Of a stretch of 54,593 nucleotides of DNA, positions 1-11,791 are shown piece by piece (positions within the stretch are counted from its first letter, which is position 1; each line of letters starts with the position of its first letter). A program made the position numbers and the translations under genes. Origin of the DNA: a bacterium (lineage in GTDB: Bacteria; Actinomycetota; Thermoleophilia; Miltoncostaeales; Miltoncostaeaceae); NCBI GenBank assembly GCA_029977205.1, contig JAPOLI010000006.1, positions 1 to 54,593 on the forward strand. The letters run 5' to 3'. Under the pieces are notes generated by a model that saw nothing but the letters and a program-made list of their open reading frames with translations, did not search any database and was not told where the DNA came from.

Positions 1-520
1 CGCCGTGCACGCGCTCGGCGAGCGCCTCGAGCGTGTCGCCTGCGAGGATAGGCACGGGCTCCTGCAGGATCGGCGGCCCGCCGTCCACGGCCTCCTCGGC
101 GATGTGCACAGTGACGCCGGTGAGGCGCACGCCCCACTCGAGCGCCTCCTGTATCGCGTGCATGCCGGGGAACGCCGGCAGCAGTGACGGGTGCAGGTTG
201 ATCACCTTGTCGGGGAAGGAGTCGAGGAACGTCCCGGTGACGATGCTCATCCAGCCGGCCATCACGATGAGGTCGGGCTTGGCGGCGTGCATCACCACGT
301 TCAGGCGCCGGTCGCGATCCTCGCGCTCCGACGGGTCGGCCAGTGCCACCACCTCGGTGGGGATCCCCGCGGCTGCGGCGCGATCGAGCGCCTTCGCGCC
401 ATCCTTCGAGCACACCACCAGCACGATCTGGGCGTCCACCTTGTCGTTGAGGTGCACGTTGTCGATGAGCGCCTGCAGGTTGCTGCCGTTGCCCGACACC
501 ATCACCACCACGCGGAACAT
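1..520 (-). CDS. purN: Phosphoribosylglycinamide formyltransferase (partial, 3' end outside window)
   Basis: GAR transformylase: transfers a formyl group from 10-formyl-THF to glycinamide ribonucleotide, the third step of de novo purine synthesis, in the cytoplasm. About 173 residues are visible. They begin MFRVVVMVSGNGSNLQ (phosphate-binding loop), continue with VMAGWM and the catalytic-site stretch INLHPSLLPAFPG, then GVTVHIAEEAVDGGPPIL, which carries the family's catalytic Asp. The start is the ATG whose A is also the last base of the purM stop (TGATG), so it is translationally coupled to purM. The last few tens of residues lie beyond base 1. Family assignment is secure from the motifs. 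Confidence 0.95.
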   Translation of the reverse strand, partial: MFRVVVMVSGNGSNLQALIDNVHLNDKVDAQIVLVVCSKDGAKALDRAAAAGIPTEVVALADPSEREDRDRRLNVVMHAAKPDLIVMAGWMSIVTGTFLDSFPDKVINLHPSLLPAFPGMHAIQEALEWGVRLTGVTVHIAEEAVDGGPPILQEPVPILAGDTLEALAERVHG

Positions 521-1485
521 CAGGCGTCCCATCCCAGGCCCGGCGGCCCGGCCTCGACCCGGCCCACGATGTGGCTGCCCGGCACGATGTCCAGCGCGCG
601 CCCGGCGGCGCGCTCGGGCATCACCAGGCACATGCCCAGCCCCATGTTGAAGGTCTCCCAGGCGGAGTCGTCATCAACGCCGCCACCCGAGAGCACGTGC
701 GCGATCGCCGGGGCCTGCGGCCAGGAGTCCCTCGTGAGCACCGGGCGCAGGCCGTCGGGAATTGCCCGCGGAAGGTTCTCCGGCAGGCCGCCACCGGTGA
801 TGTGCGCGGCAGCATGCAGTTCCACGCCCGATGCCTGCAGCGCCTGCACGTCTCCGGGATAGAGGCGCGTGGGCACGAGCAGTGACGGGTCCGGAGAGAT
901 CGCGCCGTCGTCCACCATCTTGCGCACCAGCGAGTAGCCGTTGCTGTGGATGCCGCTGCTCTCGATGCCGACGATCACGTCGCCCACCTGCACCTTCTCA
1001 GGGCCCAGCATCGCGGCGCGCTCCACCGCGCCCACCGCGAACCCGGCCATGTCGAAGTGGCCCGCCTGGTAGAGCCCCGGCATCTCGGCGGTCTCGCCGC
1101 CCAGCAGCACGCAGCCGCTGTCGAGGCAGGCCTCGCGCACCGCTCCGATGATCACCTTCGCCTCATCCGGGTCGAGCTTCCCCACCGCCAGGTAATCGAG
1201 GAAGAACAGCGGCCGGGCGCCGGTGCACACGAGGTCGTTCACGCTCATCGCCACCAGGTCCTGGCCCAGCCCCGACACATCGCCCATCTGCCGGGCCAGC
1301 AGCACCTTGGTGCCCACGCCGTCGGTGCAGGCCACCAGCACGCCGTCACGCATGGGTGGCATGGGCAGCGTGCCCGCGAAGCCGGTGGTGCCGCCGTGCA
1401 CCAGGTCGCGGATGCCCTCGGTGAGCACCCGCGCGGCGTCGAGGTTGACGCCGGCGTCGTCGTAGGAGATCCCCCGGTCGGCCAC
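520..1485 (-). CDS. purM: Phosphoribosylformylglycinamidine cyclo-ligase (AIR synthetase)
   Basis: Closes the imidazole ring of FGAM with ATP to give AIR, the fifth step of purine synthesis. 321 residues, normal for the family. The N terminus ISYDDAGVNLDAA, the CTDGVGTKVLLA loop near residue 55 and GGETAEMPG near residue 128 are PurM/PurL-superfamily ATP-binding signatures. The start is GTG at 1485. A -10-like TAGCCT ends 6 nt before it, so purM-purN probably have their own leaderless promoter instead of relying on the main pur operon, from which they are separated by the FG-GAP gene. The stop overlaps the purN start. Confidence 0.97.
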   Translation of the reverse strand: MADRGISYDDAGVNLDAARVLTEGIRDLVHGGTTGFAGTLPMPPMRDGVLVACTDGVGTKVLLARQMGDVSGLGQDLVAMSVNDLVCTGARPLFFLDYLAVGKLDPDEAKVIIGAVREACLDSGCVLLGGETAEMPGLYQAGHFDMAGFAVGAVERAAMLGPEKVQVGDVIVGIESSGIHSNGYSLVRKMVDDGAISPDPSLLVPTRLYPGDVQALQASGVELHAAAHITGGGLPENLPRAIPDGLRPVLTRDSWPQAPAIAHVLSGGGVDDDSAWETFNMGLGMCLVMPERAAGRALDIVPGSHIVGRVEAGPPGLGWDA

Positions 1486-1497
1486 GGGGGCAGGCTA
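1486..1497 (-). promoter_or_regulatory. Putative leaderless -10 promoter of purM-purN
   Basis: On the minus strand TAGCCT (1497-1492) is followed after 6 nt (GCCCCC) by the purM GTG. There is no Shine-Dalgarno sequence. This matches the -10/start spacing seen at many other genes in the window. Confidence 0.55.
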
Positions 1498-1519
1498 CCC
1501 TCTTGGGCGGCGCCCCTTA

Positions 1520-1539
1520 GTGAGCGCGTACGCGCTCAC
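1520..1539. promoter_or_regulatory. 20-bp perfect palindrome upstream of purM (operator or terminator)
   Basis: GTGAGCGCGTACGCGCTCAC is identical on both strands. It lies 10 nt past the stop of the FG-GAP gene and 22 bp upstream of the purM -10 box, so it abuts the expected -35 position. Perfect dyad symmetry with only a TA centre looks more like a dimeric repressor site than an RNA hairpin, but termination of the upstream gene is also possible. Confidence 0.5.
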
Positions 1540-1548
1540 GCGTGGAAG

Positions 1549-3450
1549 TCAACCGGTGACCGGGATTGACGCCCTTGCCTGCACCCGAACGCGGGCCACG
1601 GACCTTGCGATGGTGGCTGATCCGCTGAGCGCCCGGGTGGTGACCGTCCACCTTCCGGGAGGAAGATTCAGTGCGCATGTGAATGTCCGCCTGCCTGCCG
1701 CAGGCGCGATGGCGCAGCGCTTTCGCACCGTGATCTTCGGCGTACCCGCGAACGGCCATCGGGCGGTGGACTGTGCCGTGCCCTCGGCGATCTGGATGAC
1801 GGTCTTGGCCCCGTTCGGGACGATCCCCCTGCTCCGGAGTGGCCCGCCGCGGATACTTCGGGGCTTGCCCATCCGGAGCCGTGGCACGCGAGTCGCTCCA
1901 GGCGAGGGCGATGCGCCCTGCGTCGTGGCGCCGCTGGCCTGCTCGGCTCCTGACGCCGTCACGGCGGTGTACGTGAAGAGGCCGGCCCCCGTACCCGTCC
2001 CGCTGGCCGTGGTGACCTCAATGCCGACGACGCCGGCCGCATGCGGCGGCGTGACCGCGGTGATGCTCGTCGCAGAGTTGACGGTGAACGATGACGCACC
2101 GGAGCCGCCGATGGTGACGCCAGTGCTGCCGGTGAAGCCCGTGCCCGAGATGGTCACGGATGTCCCGCCCGCGGCGGAGCCGGTCGCCGGCGTGACCCCG
2201 GTAACCGTTGGCGCAGGGGCCGGGGTCGTGTTCAGCATCACGGAGAGCGTGCCGCCCGACGGGGTCCCGCCCGCATATGTCCCGACGAGAAGGTCGTTGC
2301 GGCTGTCGCCGTCCAGGTCAGCGAGGGCGAGGCCGTACGGCAGGGATCCTGCGGGCATTGCGATGTCCGATGGCGGGTCGAACGTGCCATCGCCGCGGCC
2401 GAGTGCCACATGCACGGCATTCCCGTAGAAGTCGGCTATCGCAAGGTCGGTGAAGCCGTCAGCGTTGAGATCTGCTGCGGAGAGGCTGTACCCAACCATG
2501 GTCGAATCGACCGTTCCCGTCGCAAACGTTCCCGTGCCGTTGCCCAGAAGGGTCGACACCGAAGTGTTGTTGTCGGTCAGCACGTCCAGATCGCCATCGC
2601 CGTTGATGTCCAGGACGAGGAGCGACGACGGGTTGACGTCTGCCCCGACGAGGGCCACGCCTGCTGGAGACTGGAACGTGCCATCTCCGTTTCCGAGCGC
2701 CGTCATCACCGCACCCTGGCGGGGCGAGACACCTCCGATGGTGTTCACCACTGCCAACACGTCGAGGTTGCCATCCCCGTTGACGTCTGCGATCGCTGCA
2801 GCGCTCGACCCCGCGCCGGGGAGCGGGTTCGTGAAGAGCTGGTTCGATCCCTGGAAGCTGCCGTCGCCGTTGCCGATGCGGGTGAGCACCGTATTCGCGT
2901 TCCCGGAGCCGCCGTTCGATCCCGGCTGCACCACGTCGAGATTGCCATCCTCGTCGAGATCGCCCAGCGCAGGCGTGCCGGGGGCCTGGACTGCGGCGAT
3001 GTACGTGGGGGCGCCGAAGCCGAGAACGCCCCCACTCGACTGATTGAGGGACACGATGTTGTCGTTGACTCCGTACCCCGCGAAGTACAGATCGTCACGG
3101 CCGTCATTATCGAGGTCGCCGATGGCGACGGTCCTGGGCCGGTAATTGCTCGAGGGCGCAGCCCCGTTCGTCGTCGACACTGTCGTCGCGGTTCCGAGCG
3201 TGCCGTTGCCCGTTCCGGGGAACACTGAGAAGGAGTTGATGTTGTAGGCGCCGACCACCACATCCAGATTGCCGTCACGGTTGAGGTCGCGTGCGCCGAG
3301 GTTGCCGGCCGACTGGAACCCGGAACCCAACTGGTAGGTGACGGCCGGTGCGAAGACGGCGGGTGCGGCGTTCGCGATGGCCGGAGTAACCGCCGCACCG
3401 ACGGCCCCGAGGGACAGCACAAGCTTCGCAAGAGCACGGCGCCGCCGCAT
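1549..3450 (-). CDS. Secreted FG-GAP/VCBS repeat protein with IPT/TIG domain
   Basis: Exported protein of 633 residues, probably cell-surface or extracellular; function unknown. Residues 1-28 form a Sec signal peptide (MRRRR, hydrophobic core, cleavage after ANA). Residues about 47-405 hold seven FG-GAP/VCBS blades with Ca-binding DxDxDGxxD loops, for example DLNRDGNLD, DLDNDGRDD, DVNGDGNLD and DINGDGDLD, consistent with an integrin-type beta-propeller. An IPT/TIG Ig-like domain (PTVTGVTPATGSAAGG) follows at about 413-495. The C-terminal 135 residues are basic with one Cys pair and resemble nothing I recognise. I chose ATG 3450 because GGAG stands about 8 nt upstream and the signal peptide begins there; a longer reading frame upstream is not needed. 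It sits between purF and purM on the same strand. Confidence 0.85.
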   Translation of the reverse strand: MRRRRALAKLVLSLGAVGAAVTPAIANAAPAVFAPAVTYQLGSGFQSAGNLGARDLNRDGNLDVVVGAYNINSFSVFPGTGNGTLGTATTVSTTNGAAPSSNYRPRTVAIGDLDNDGRDDLYFAGYGVNDNIVSLNQSSGGVLGFGAPTYIAAVQAPGTPALGDLDEDGNLDVVQPGSNGGSGNANTVLTRIGNGDGSFQGSNQLFTNPLPGAGSSAAAIADVNGDGNLDVLAVVNTIGGVSPRQGAVMTALGNGDGTFQSPAGVALVGADVNPSSLLVLDINGDGDLDVLTDNNTSVSTLLGNGTGTFATGTVDSTMVGYSLSAADLNADGFTDLAIADFYGNAVHVALGRGDGTFDPPSDIAMPAGSLPYGLALADLDGDSRNDLLVGTYAGGTPSGGTLSVMLNTTPAPAPTVTGVTPATGSAAGGTSVTISGTGFTGSTGVTIGGSGASSFTVNSATSITAVTPPHAAGVVGIEVTTASGTGTGAGLFTYTAVTASGAEQASGATTQGASPSPGATRVPRLRMGKPRSIRGGPLRSRGIVPNGAKTVIQIAEGTAQSTARWPFAGTPKITVRKRCAIAPAAGRRTFTCALNLPPGRWTVTTRALSGSATIARSVARVRVQARASIPVTG

Positions 3451-3499
3451 AGGCTTCTCCGAAGCAGGGGCAAGGTAACGGGAGTTGTTTTCGACCGTA
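3451..3499 (-). promoter_or_regulatory. Leader of the FG-GAP gene: possible -10 and a hairpin presenting the SD
   Basis: On the minus strand TACGGT (3499-3494) could be a -10 box about 45 nt upstream of the ATG. Just before the start, GCTTC-GGA-GAAGC (3465-3453) forms a 5-bp hairpin whose loop and 3' arm contain the GGAGA Shine-Dalgarno. This suggests translation control but is short enough to be chance. Confidence 0.3.
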
Positions 3500-3691
3500 C
3501 TCCTCAGTGTCGACGGAGGCCCATCGCCGGATCTCGTCACTCGCGACACCGAGCGCCATTGGCCTCCGGATATGCGACAGCACTGCTACGCCGTAGAGAT
3601 CCTGCGCGAAGCCCTCGATCTCGTCGGATGTCGGGTTTGGGCGCCGGGACCGCGGCGCTGGGGTACCTCGGTTAGGTGCCTGACACCGCGG

Positions 3692-5115
<1,424 letters not shown>

Positions 5116-5119
<4 letters not shown>

Positions 5120-7317
5120 CGTGCCTCCAAGGCGGCTGGGATCGAACCTTCCCACACTGCGGCCAGATCGCGAAGCGAGAGCCGTGCCGTGGAACCGCCC
5201 GCGTCGATGGCCACATCATCGCCGCCCACGGTGCCGATCACCGTCACCGCCACCCCGTCACCGGCGTGCGCCGCGATGGCGTCAACGTCGGCGGGGTCGC
5301 ACGAGGCCACCACGCGCCCGCCTCCCTCGCCGAACATGGCCTCGTCAGCGCGCCTCCCGGCGTCGATCGCCACCTCTGCACCGATGCAGCCGGCCATCGC
5401 GCTCTCCGCGATTGCCACGGCGACGCCGCCCTCGCTCACGTCATGCGCGCTCGTCAGCAGGCGCGCGGCGGCGCACTTGGCCAGCAGCCGCAACAGCGCG
5501 GCGTCCGCGGCGGGATCCGGGGTCGGTGGGCACCCCGCGCACCGGCCGAGATAGCGGCTGGCGTCCACCCGGGCATCGCCATACCCGATGATCAGCACCG
5601 CATCGCCCTCGTCCCCGAACGCGATGCCCATGCTCGTGGATGCGTCGTCGAGCAGTCCGACCACGCCCACCACCGGCGTGGGGTAGATCGGGCCACGGGG
5701 GCTCTCGTTGTAGAGCGAGACGTTGCCGCTCACGATGGGCGCGTCAATCGCCGTGAGCGCGTCCGCCATGCCCCGGATGCTCTCGGCCAGGCGCCACCCG
5801 GTGCTGCCCTTGTCCGGGTTGGGGTAGTTGAGGCAGTCGGTTGCGGCGATCGGCACGGCGCCGGTGCATGCCACGTTGCGGGCGGCCTCGAGCACCGACG
5901 CCATGCCGCCGGCGTACGGGTCGAGCTCGGTGTGCCACTCGGCGCAGTCCAGGGTGACGGCAATGGCCCGGGTGGTGCCGGGGATCCTCACCACGCCGGC
6001 ATCGCCACCGGGGCGGCGCATGGTGTTCGCGCCCACGAGCTGGTCGTACTGCTCGAACACCCAGCGCTTGCTCGCGATGTTGGGGTCGCCCATCAGCTCC
6101 CGCCACGTGGCGGCCAGGTCGGCGGGCTCGGGCACGTCGGCCAGGTCGATGGGCTGCTCGGCCGGCGCGGCGTCGCGCGGCACCTCGTAGAAGGGCACGT
6201 CGTCGGTGAGGTAGAGCGAGGGGATCCTCACCACCTCCTCGCCGCGCCAGAGCGCCTCGAGCTCGCCGGTGTCGGTGACCTCGCCGATGTCTGTGGCGTC
6301 CAGTTCGTGCCGCCGCGCCATCTCCACCACGGCGTCCATCTTGGCGGGCTCCACGATGGCCAGCATGCGCTCCTGGCTCTCGCTCACCAGTACCTCGCCC
6401 GGGGCCATGCCCTGCTCGCGAAGCGGCACGCGGTCGAGATCGATGGCCAGGCCCACGCCCCCGCGGCTGGCCATCTCGCTGGCCGCGCTGGTCAGCCCGG
6501 CAGCGCCCAGGTCCTGCAGGGCCACCAGCAGGTTGGCGTCGTTCAGCGCCTGGCAGAGGTCCATGAGCTTGCGCTCGGTGAAGGGGTCGCCCACCTGCAC
6601 GCTCGGGCGCTTGTCGGCGTCGTCGTCGCCCAGCTCGGCCGACGCCAGCACCGACGCCCCGCCGATGCCGTCGCGCCCGGTGCGGTTGCCGATGAGCACC
6701 AGGCGGTTTCCCAGGCCTCGCGCCGCGCAGCTGAGGATCTTGTCGTGCGGCACCACACCGACGCACATGGCGTTGACCAGGCACGAGTCCTCGTAGCGTT
6801 CGTCGAACTGCACCTCGCCGCCCACGTTGGGGATCCCGATGCAGTTGCCGTAGTGGCCGATGCCCTCCACCGCGCGCCGGAACAGGAACCGGCTGCGCTG
6901 GCTGTCCAGGGTGCCGAAGCGCAGGCTGTCGAGCAGGGCGATGGGCTTGGCGCCGACGGCGATGATGTCGCGCACGATGCCGCCCACGCCGGTGGCCGCG
7001 CCCTCGAAGGGCTCCACCGCGCTCGGGTGGTTGTGGCTCTCGACCTTGAACACGATCGCCAGGCCGTCGCCCACATCGACCGCGCCGGCGTTCTCTCCCG
7101 GGCCCATCACCACGCGCGGGCCGGTGGTGGGGAAGCCCTTCAGCAGCGGCTTGCTGTGCTTGTACGAGCAGTGCTCGCTCCACATCAGGCTGAACATCAC
7201 GAGCTCGGGGTCGGTGGGCTCACGCCCCATGAGCTCGACCACCCGGTCGTACTCGGCCGCGAGGAGCCCGAGTTCCTCGTATAGCGGCCTGCCGCTCTCG
7301 CCCATGGTCGGGCTCAT
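5116..7317 (-). CDS. purL: Phosphoribosylformylglycinamidine synthase subunit PurL
   Basis: The large catalytic subunit of the three-part FGAM synthase (PurL-PurQ-PurS): converts FGAR to FGAM with ATP and ammonia supplied by PurQ. 733 residues, the size of the small-type PurL that needs separate PurQ and PurS. Signatures include [19 protein letters not shown] with the catalytic His near residue 50, [14 protein letters not shown], and [10 protein letters not shown] in the first half, with the pseudo-symmetric second half containing [17 protein letters not shown] 7317 overlaps the purQ stop (ATGA), and its own stop overlaps the purF GTG. Confidence 0.97.
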
Positions 7318-7958
7318 GCGATGAGCGCCGCGAAGAGCACGCGGCCGTCAACGGACCCCAGCAGGGGGTCCTGGGCTTCCTCGGGATGCGGCATGAGCCC
7401 CATCACGTTGCCGGCGAGGTTCGAGATGCCGGCGATCTTGTCGATGCTCCCGTTGGGGTTCTCGCCCCGGTACCGCAGCACCACGCGCGTGCTGCCCGGG
7501 TCGCCGAACCACGCGCCGTCGTGGTGCTTGAACGGGATCGACAGTGTTTCGCCCTCGGCGCGGCCGCCCGTCCATGAGGTGCCGGCATCAGCCACTTCCA
7601 GGTCGGCCTGACGGCAGATGAAGCTGAGCGACGCGTTGGGGCGCAGCACGCCCGGGAGCAGGCCGCTCTCGCAGAGGATCTGAAACCCGTTGCAGATGCC
7701 CAGCACCTTGCCGCCGTCCGCGGCGTGCGCCTTCACCGCGCCCATGATGGGCGTGCGGCTGGCAAGCGCCCCGGGGCGCAGGTGGTCGCCGTAGGAGAAC
7801 CCGCCGGGGATCACCACAGCCACCGTGCCCGCGGGCAGCGCGGTGTCCTCATGGTGGGTGAACACCGGCTCGGCACCCGCGCCCTCCACGGCGCGCGCGG
7901 CGCTCTCGTGGTCGAGCGTGCCCGGGAACCTCAGCACCGCCACCCGGGCTGTGCTCAC
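7314..7958 (-). CDS. purQ: Phosphoribosylformylglycinamidine synthase glutaminase subunit PurQ
   Basis: Class I glutamine amidotransferase that releases ammonia from glutamine for PurL. 214 residues. The nucleophile Cys lies in GICNGFQIL, and the catalytic His-Glu pair is in LMPHPEEA near the C terminus. [15 protein letters not shown] is the PurQ-specific oxyanion-side motif. Both ends overlap neighbours by 4 nt (purS upstream, purL downstream), so subunit synthesis is coupled. Confidence 0.97.
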   Translation of the reverse strand: MSTARVAVLRFPGTLDHESAARAVEGAGAEPVFTHHEDTALPAGTVAVVIPGGFSYGDHLRPGALASRTPIMGAVKAHAADGGKVLGICNGFQILCESGLLPGVLRPNASLSFICRQADLEVADAGTSWTGGRAEGETLSIPFKHHDGAWFGDPGSTRVVLRYRGENPNGSIDKIAGISNLAGNVMGLMPHPEEAQDPLLGSVDGRVLFAALIA

Positions 7959-8191
7959 CCGGCCACCTCCACCGAGTAGTCCTCAATCAGGTTGTTTGCC
8001 AGCAGGTCCTCGCACATCCTGGTCGCCTGGCCCGCGGGGTCGTCGCCCCCGATCTCGAGCTCGATGCGCTTGCCCACGCGCACGTCGCTCACGCCCGCGA
8101 AGCCCATGTGCGCGAGCGCGCCCTGCACGGCCTGCCCCTGGGGGTCGAGCACCCCCTTCTTCGGCATGACGGTGACGACGACCAGGGTCAT
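7955..8191 (-). CDS. purS: Phosphoribosylformylglycinamidine synthase subunit PurS
   Basis: Small structural subunit (78 residues) that dimerises and bridges PurL and PurQ, helping to channel ammonia. The sequence VVVTVMPKKGVLDPQGQAVQGALAH-like N terminus and the VRVGKRIELEI strand are typical of PurS. It is placed directly between purC and purQ with 4-nt overlaps (ATGA) on both sides. The residue run quoted is split in my reading only for recognition; identity rests on length, these strands and the purSQL gene order. Confidence 0.95.
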   Translation of the reverse strand: MTLVVVTVMPKKGVLDPQGQAVQGALAHMGFAGVSDVRVGKRIELEIGGDDPAGQATRMCEDLLANNLIEDYSVEVAG

Positions 8192-9098
8192 TCAGCGGCC
8201 TCCTTGAGCCATTCATCGAACGAGCGACCGGTGATGCGCTCGTATGCCTCCACGTACCGCTCGCGCGTGCCGGCCACGACGTCTGCCGGCAGCTCGGGCC
8301 CGGGCGGCGAGTGGTCCCAGCCGCTCTGGTCGAGCCAGTCGCGAAGGTACTGCTTGTCGAACGAGGGGGGAGACGTGCCCGGCCGCCAGGTGTCGGCGGG
8401 CCAGAAGCGGGAGGAGTCGGGGGTGCACACCTCATCCCCGAGGACCAGTCCCTGATGGGGGTGATCATCGGGGTGACTGTGACCCGGGCTGGCCGCCACG
8501 CCGACCTCGAACTTGGTATCGGCGAGGATGATCCCGGCCGTGGCGCAGTCGGCGGCCGCCCGCTCGTACACGGCGATGCTCACCCGCTCCATCTCGGCGG
8601 CCAGGTCAGGACCCACGGTGGCCACGACATCGTCCATCGTGATGTTCTCGTCGTGCTCGCCCACCTCGGCCTTGGCTGCCGGGGTGAAGATGGGCGCGGG
8701 CAGGCGGTCGGCCTGATGCAGCCCGGGCGGCAGCGTCACGCCGCTCGTCGCGCCGGTGGCCTGGTAGTCGCGCCACCCGCTCCCGATCAGGTAACCGCGC
8801 ACGACGCACTCCACCGGCAGCATGTCCAGCGCCTGCACGAGCATCACCCGTCCGGCGAGCTCCTTTTTCCTCCACCCATCGGGCATCTCGCTCAGGCGCC
8901 ACCCCAGCAGGTGGTTGGGCACCAGGTCGGCCATCCGCGCGAACCAGTGGACGCTGAGTCCGGTGAGCACCTGGCCCTTTCCGGGGATCTCCGTCGGGAT
9001 GACCACGTCGTATGCCGAGATGCGGTCGCTGGTCACCATCACCAGCCGGCCATCGCCGACGTCATGCACCTCCCGGACCTTCCCCCGGAGGATCAGGC

Positions 9099-9102
<4 letters not shown>
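8188..9102 (-). CDS. purC: Phosphoribosylaminoimidazole-succinocarboxamide synthase (SAICAR synthetase)
   Basis: Joins aspartate to CAIR with ATP to give SAICAR. 304 residues, the longer form of the family seen in actinobacteria and fungi. Motifs: GKVREVHDVGDGRLVMVTSD (ATP loop, N terminus), RISAYDVV, VECVVRGYLIGSGW and a late ADTKFEVG, followed by LVLGDEVCTPDSSRFW, which contains the Mg/nucleotide acidic residues. The start is a GTG overlapping the purB stop (GTGA). The stop overlaps the purS ATG. Confidence 0.97.
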
Positions 9103-10393
<1,291 letters not shown>

Positions 10394-10394
<1 letters not shown>

Positions 10395-11659
10395 CAGCTC
10401 ATCCCCGCGGCGATATCGCGCCGCATTTGCATTCCGTCGAAGTGAATGAGGCTGGCCGCGGCATACGCGCGCTGGCGGGCCTGCTCCACATCGTCGCCGA
10501 GCGCCTGCACGGCCAGCACCCGCCCGCCCGCGGTCACCAGCGCGCCGTCGGCATCCAGCGCGGTACCCGCCTGGAACACCTCTGCCCCGGTTGCCTGCGC
10601 CTCCGCCACTCCCGTGATCCGGTCACCCGTGCGGGGGTCACCGGGGTAGTTCGCGGCGGCCTGCACCACCGCAACGGACGCGCCGGGCGCCACGCTCACC
10701 GGCGCGTCGTCCAGGCCGCCCGCCGCCGCGGCCAGCAGCACCTCGCCGAGGTCCCCCGTCACCCGGGGCAGCAGGGCCTGGGTCTCGGGGTCGCCGAAGC
10801 GCACGTTGAACTCGAGCACCCGTGGCCCGCCGGGGGTCATCATCAGTCCCGCGTAGAGGACGCCGCTGAACGGAATGCCACGGCGGGCCATCTCGGCGAT
10901 AACGGGTCGGTGCACCTCGTTCACCAACTGGTCGGCCAGATGATCGGGGATGTCGGGCACCGGTGAGACCGAGCCCATGCCGCCGGTGTTCGGGCCGGTG
11001 TTCCCCTCGCCGATGGGCTTGTAGTCGCGCGCGGCCGGAAAGCGGGCCACGGCCGTGCCATCGCTGATCGCGAGGAGCGACACCTCCGGGCCGATGAGCC
11101 CTTCTTCCACCAGGACGGTGCGCCCGGCGTCGCCGAACACGCCCTCGTCGATCATCGCCTCGAGCGCCGCACGCGCCTCGTCAGCCGACTGCGCGATCAC
11201 CACGCCCTTGCCCGCGGCGAGCCCATCGGCCTTCACGGCGACGGGCAGCCCGAACTCGGCAACGGCTGCCATGCCCTCCTCGACCGACCCGACGGTCTGG
11301 CTGCGCCCCGTTGGCACGCCCGCTGCAATCATGACCTCCTTCGCGAAGGCCTTGCTGCCCTCCAGCTGGGCGGCCTCCCGCGATGGACCGAGCACGGTGA
11401 TGCCCGCGGCACGCAGGGCATCGGCGAGGCCGGCGACCAGGGGCGCCTCGGGTCCCACCACGACGAGGTCAACGCCCTCATCGGCGGCCAGCGCCACGAG
11501 GCCCGCGTGGTCGCTCACGGGGATATCGCGGACGTCGGCATCGGCTGCGATACCGGGGTTTCCCGGCGCCGCGAACACGGTCCAGCCGGTGCTCGCGAGT
11601 GCGCGCACGAGCGCGTGCTCGCGTCCTCCGTTCCCCACCACCAGTGCTCGGCGCGCCAC
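10394..11659 (-). CDS. purD: Phosphoribosylamine--glycine ligase (GAR synthetase)
   Basis: ATP-grasp enzyme making glycinamide ribonucleotide from phosphoribosylamine and glycine, step two of the pathway. 421 residues. The N-terminal domain begins ALVVGNGGREHALVRAL, the ATP-grasp part contains GPSREAAQLEGSKAFAKEVM and VKADGLAAGKGVVIA, and the metal-binding stretch VLEFNVRFGDPETQ is present. It is the first gene of the seven-gene pur operon. The GTG start follows a TAGGGT box by 6 nt, so the whole operon may be expressed from a leaderless transcript. Confidence 0.97.
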
Positions 11660-11671
11660 GGGGCCACCCTA
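11660..11671 (-). promoter_or_regulatory. Putative leaderless -10 promoter of the purDBCSQLF operon
   Basis: TAGGGT (11671-11666, minus strand) is separated by 6 nt (GGCCCC) from the purD GTG. No Shine-Dalgarno fits. No convincing -35 hexamer is visible. Confidence 0.55.
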
Positions 11672-11709
11672 CCAACGGGGTCCACGGCCGACGGGCCCAT
11701 GGGGCCCCG

Positions 11710-11735
11710 CCCGCAGGGCCATCCGCCCCTGCGGG
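11710..11735. promoter_or_regulatory. Inverted repeat between the divergent purD and ABC exporter promoters
   Basis: CCCGCAGGG (11710-11718) and CCCTGCGGG (11727-11735) form a perfect 9-bp inverted repeat with an 8-nt spacer, located between the two divergent promoters. It could be a regulator site for either unit. No gene ends here, so a terminator role is unlikely. Confidence 0.4.
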
Positions 11736-11778
11736 GCGCCACTGAGCGAACGGCTCCGTCTCCGGGCTCCGATCCCGC

Positions 11779-11791
11779 TACGTTGCCCGGC
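11779..11791 (+). promoter_or_regulatory. Putative leaderless -10 promoter of the ABC-2 exporter
   Basis: TACGTT (11779-11784) ends 7 nt before the GTG at 11792. The same TACGTT hexamer precedes the L,D-transpeptidase and sugar dehydrogenase genes. Confidence 0.55.

Noticed and set aside
5120-5155. Longer purF start giving a 40-nt overlap with purL
   Set aside because: GTG 5119 gives the GTGA overlap seen at other junctions of the operon, and a normal 16-residue propeptide before the catalytic Cys.
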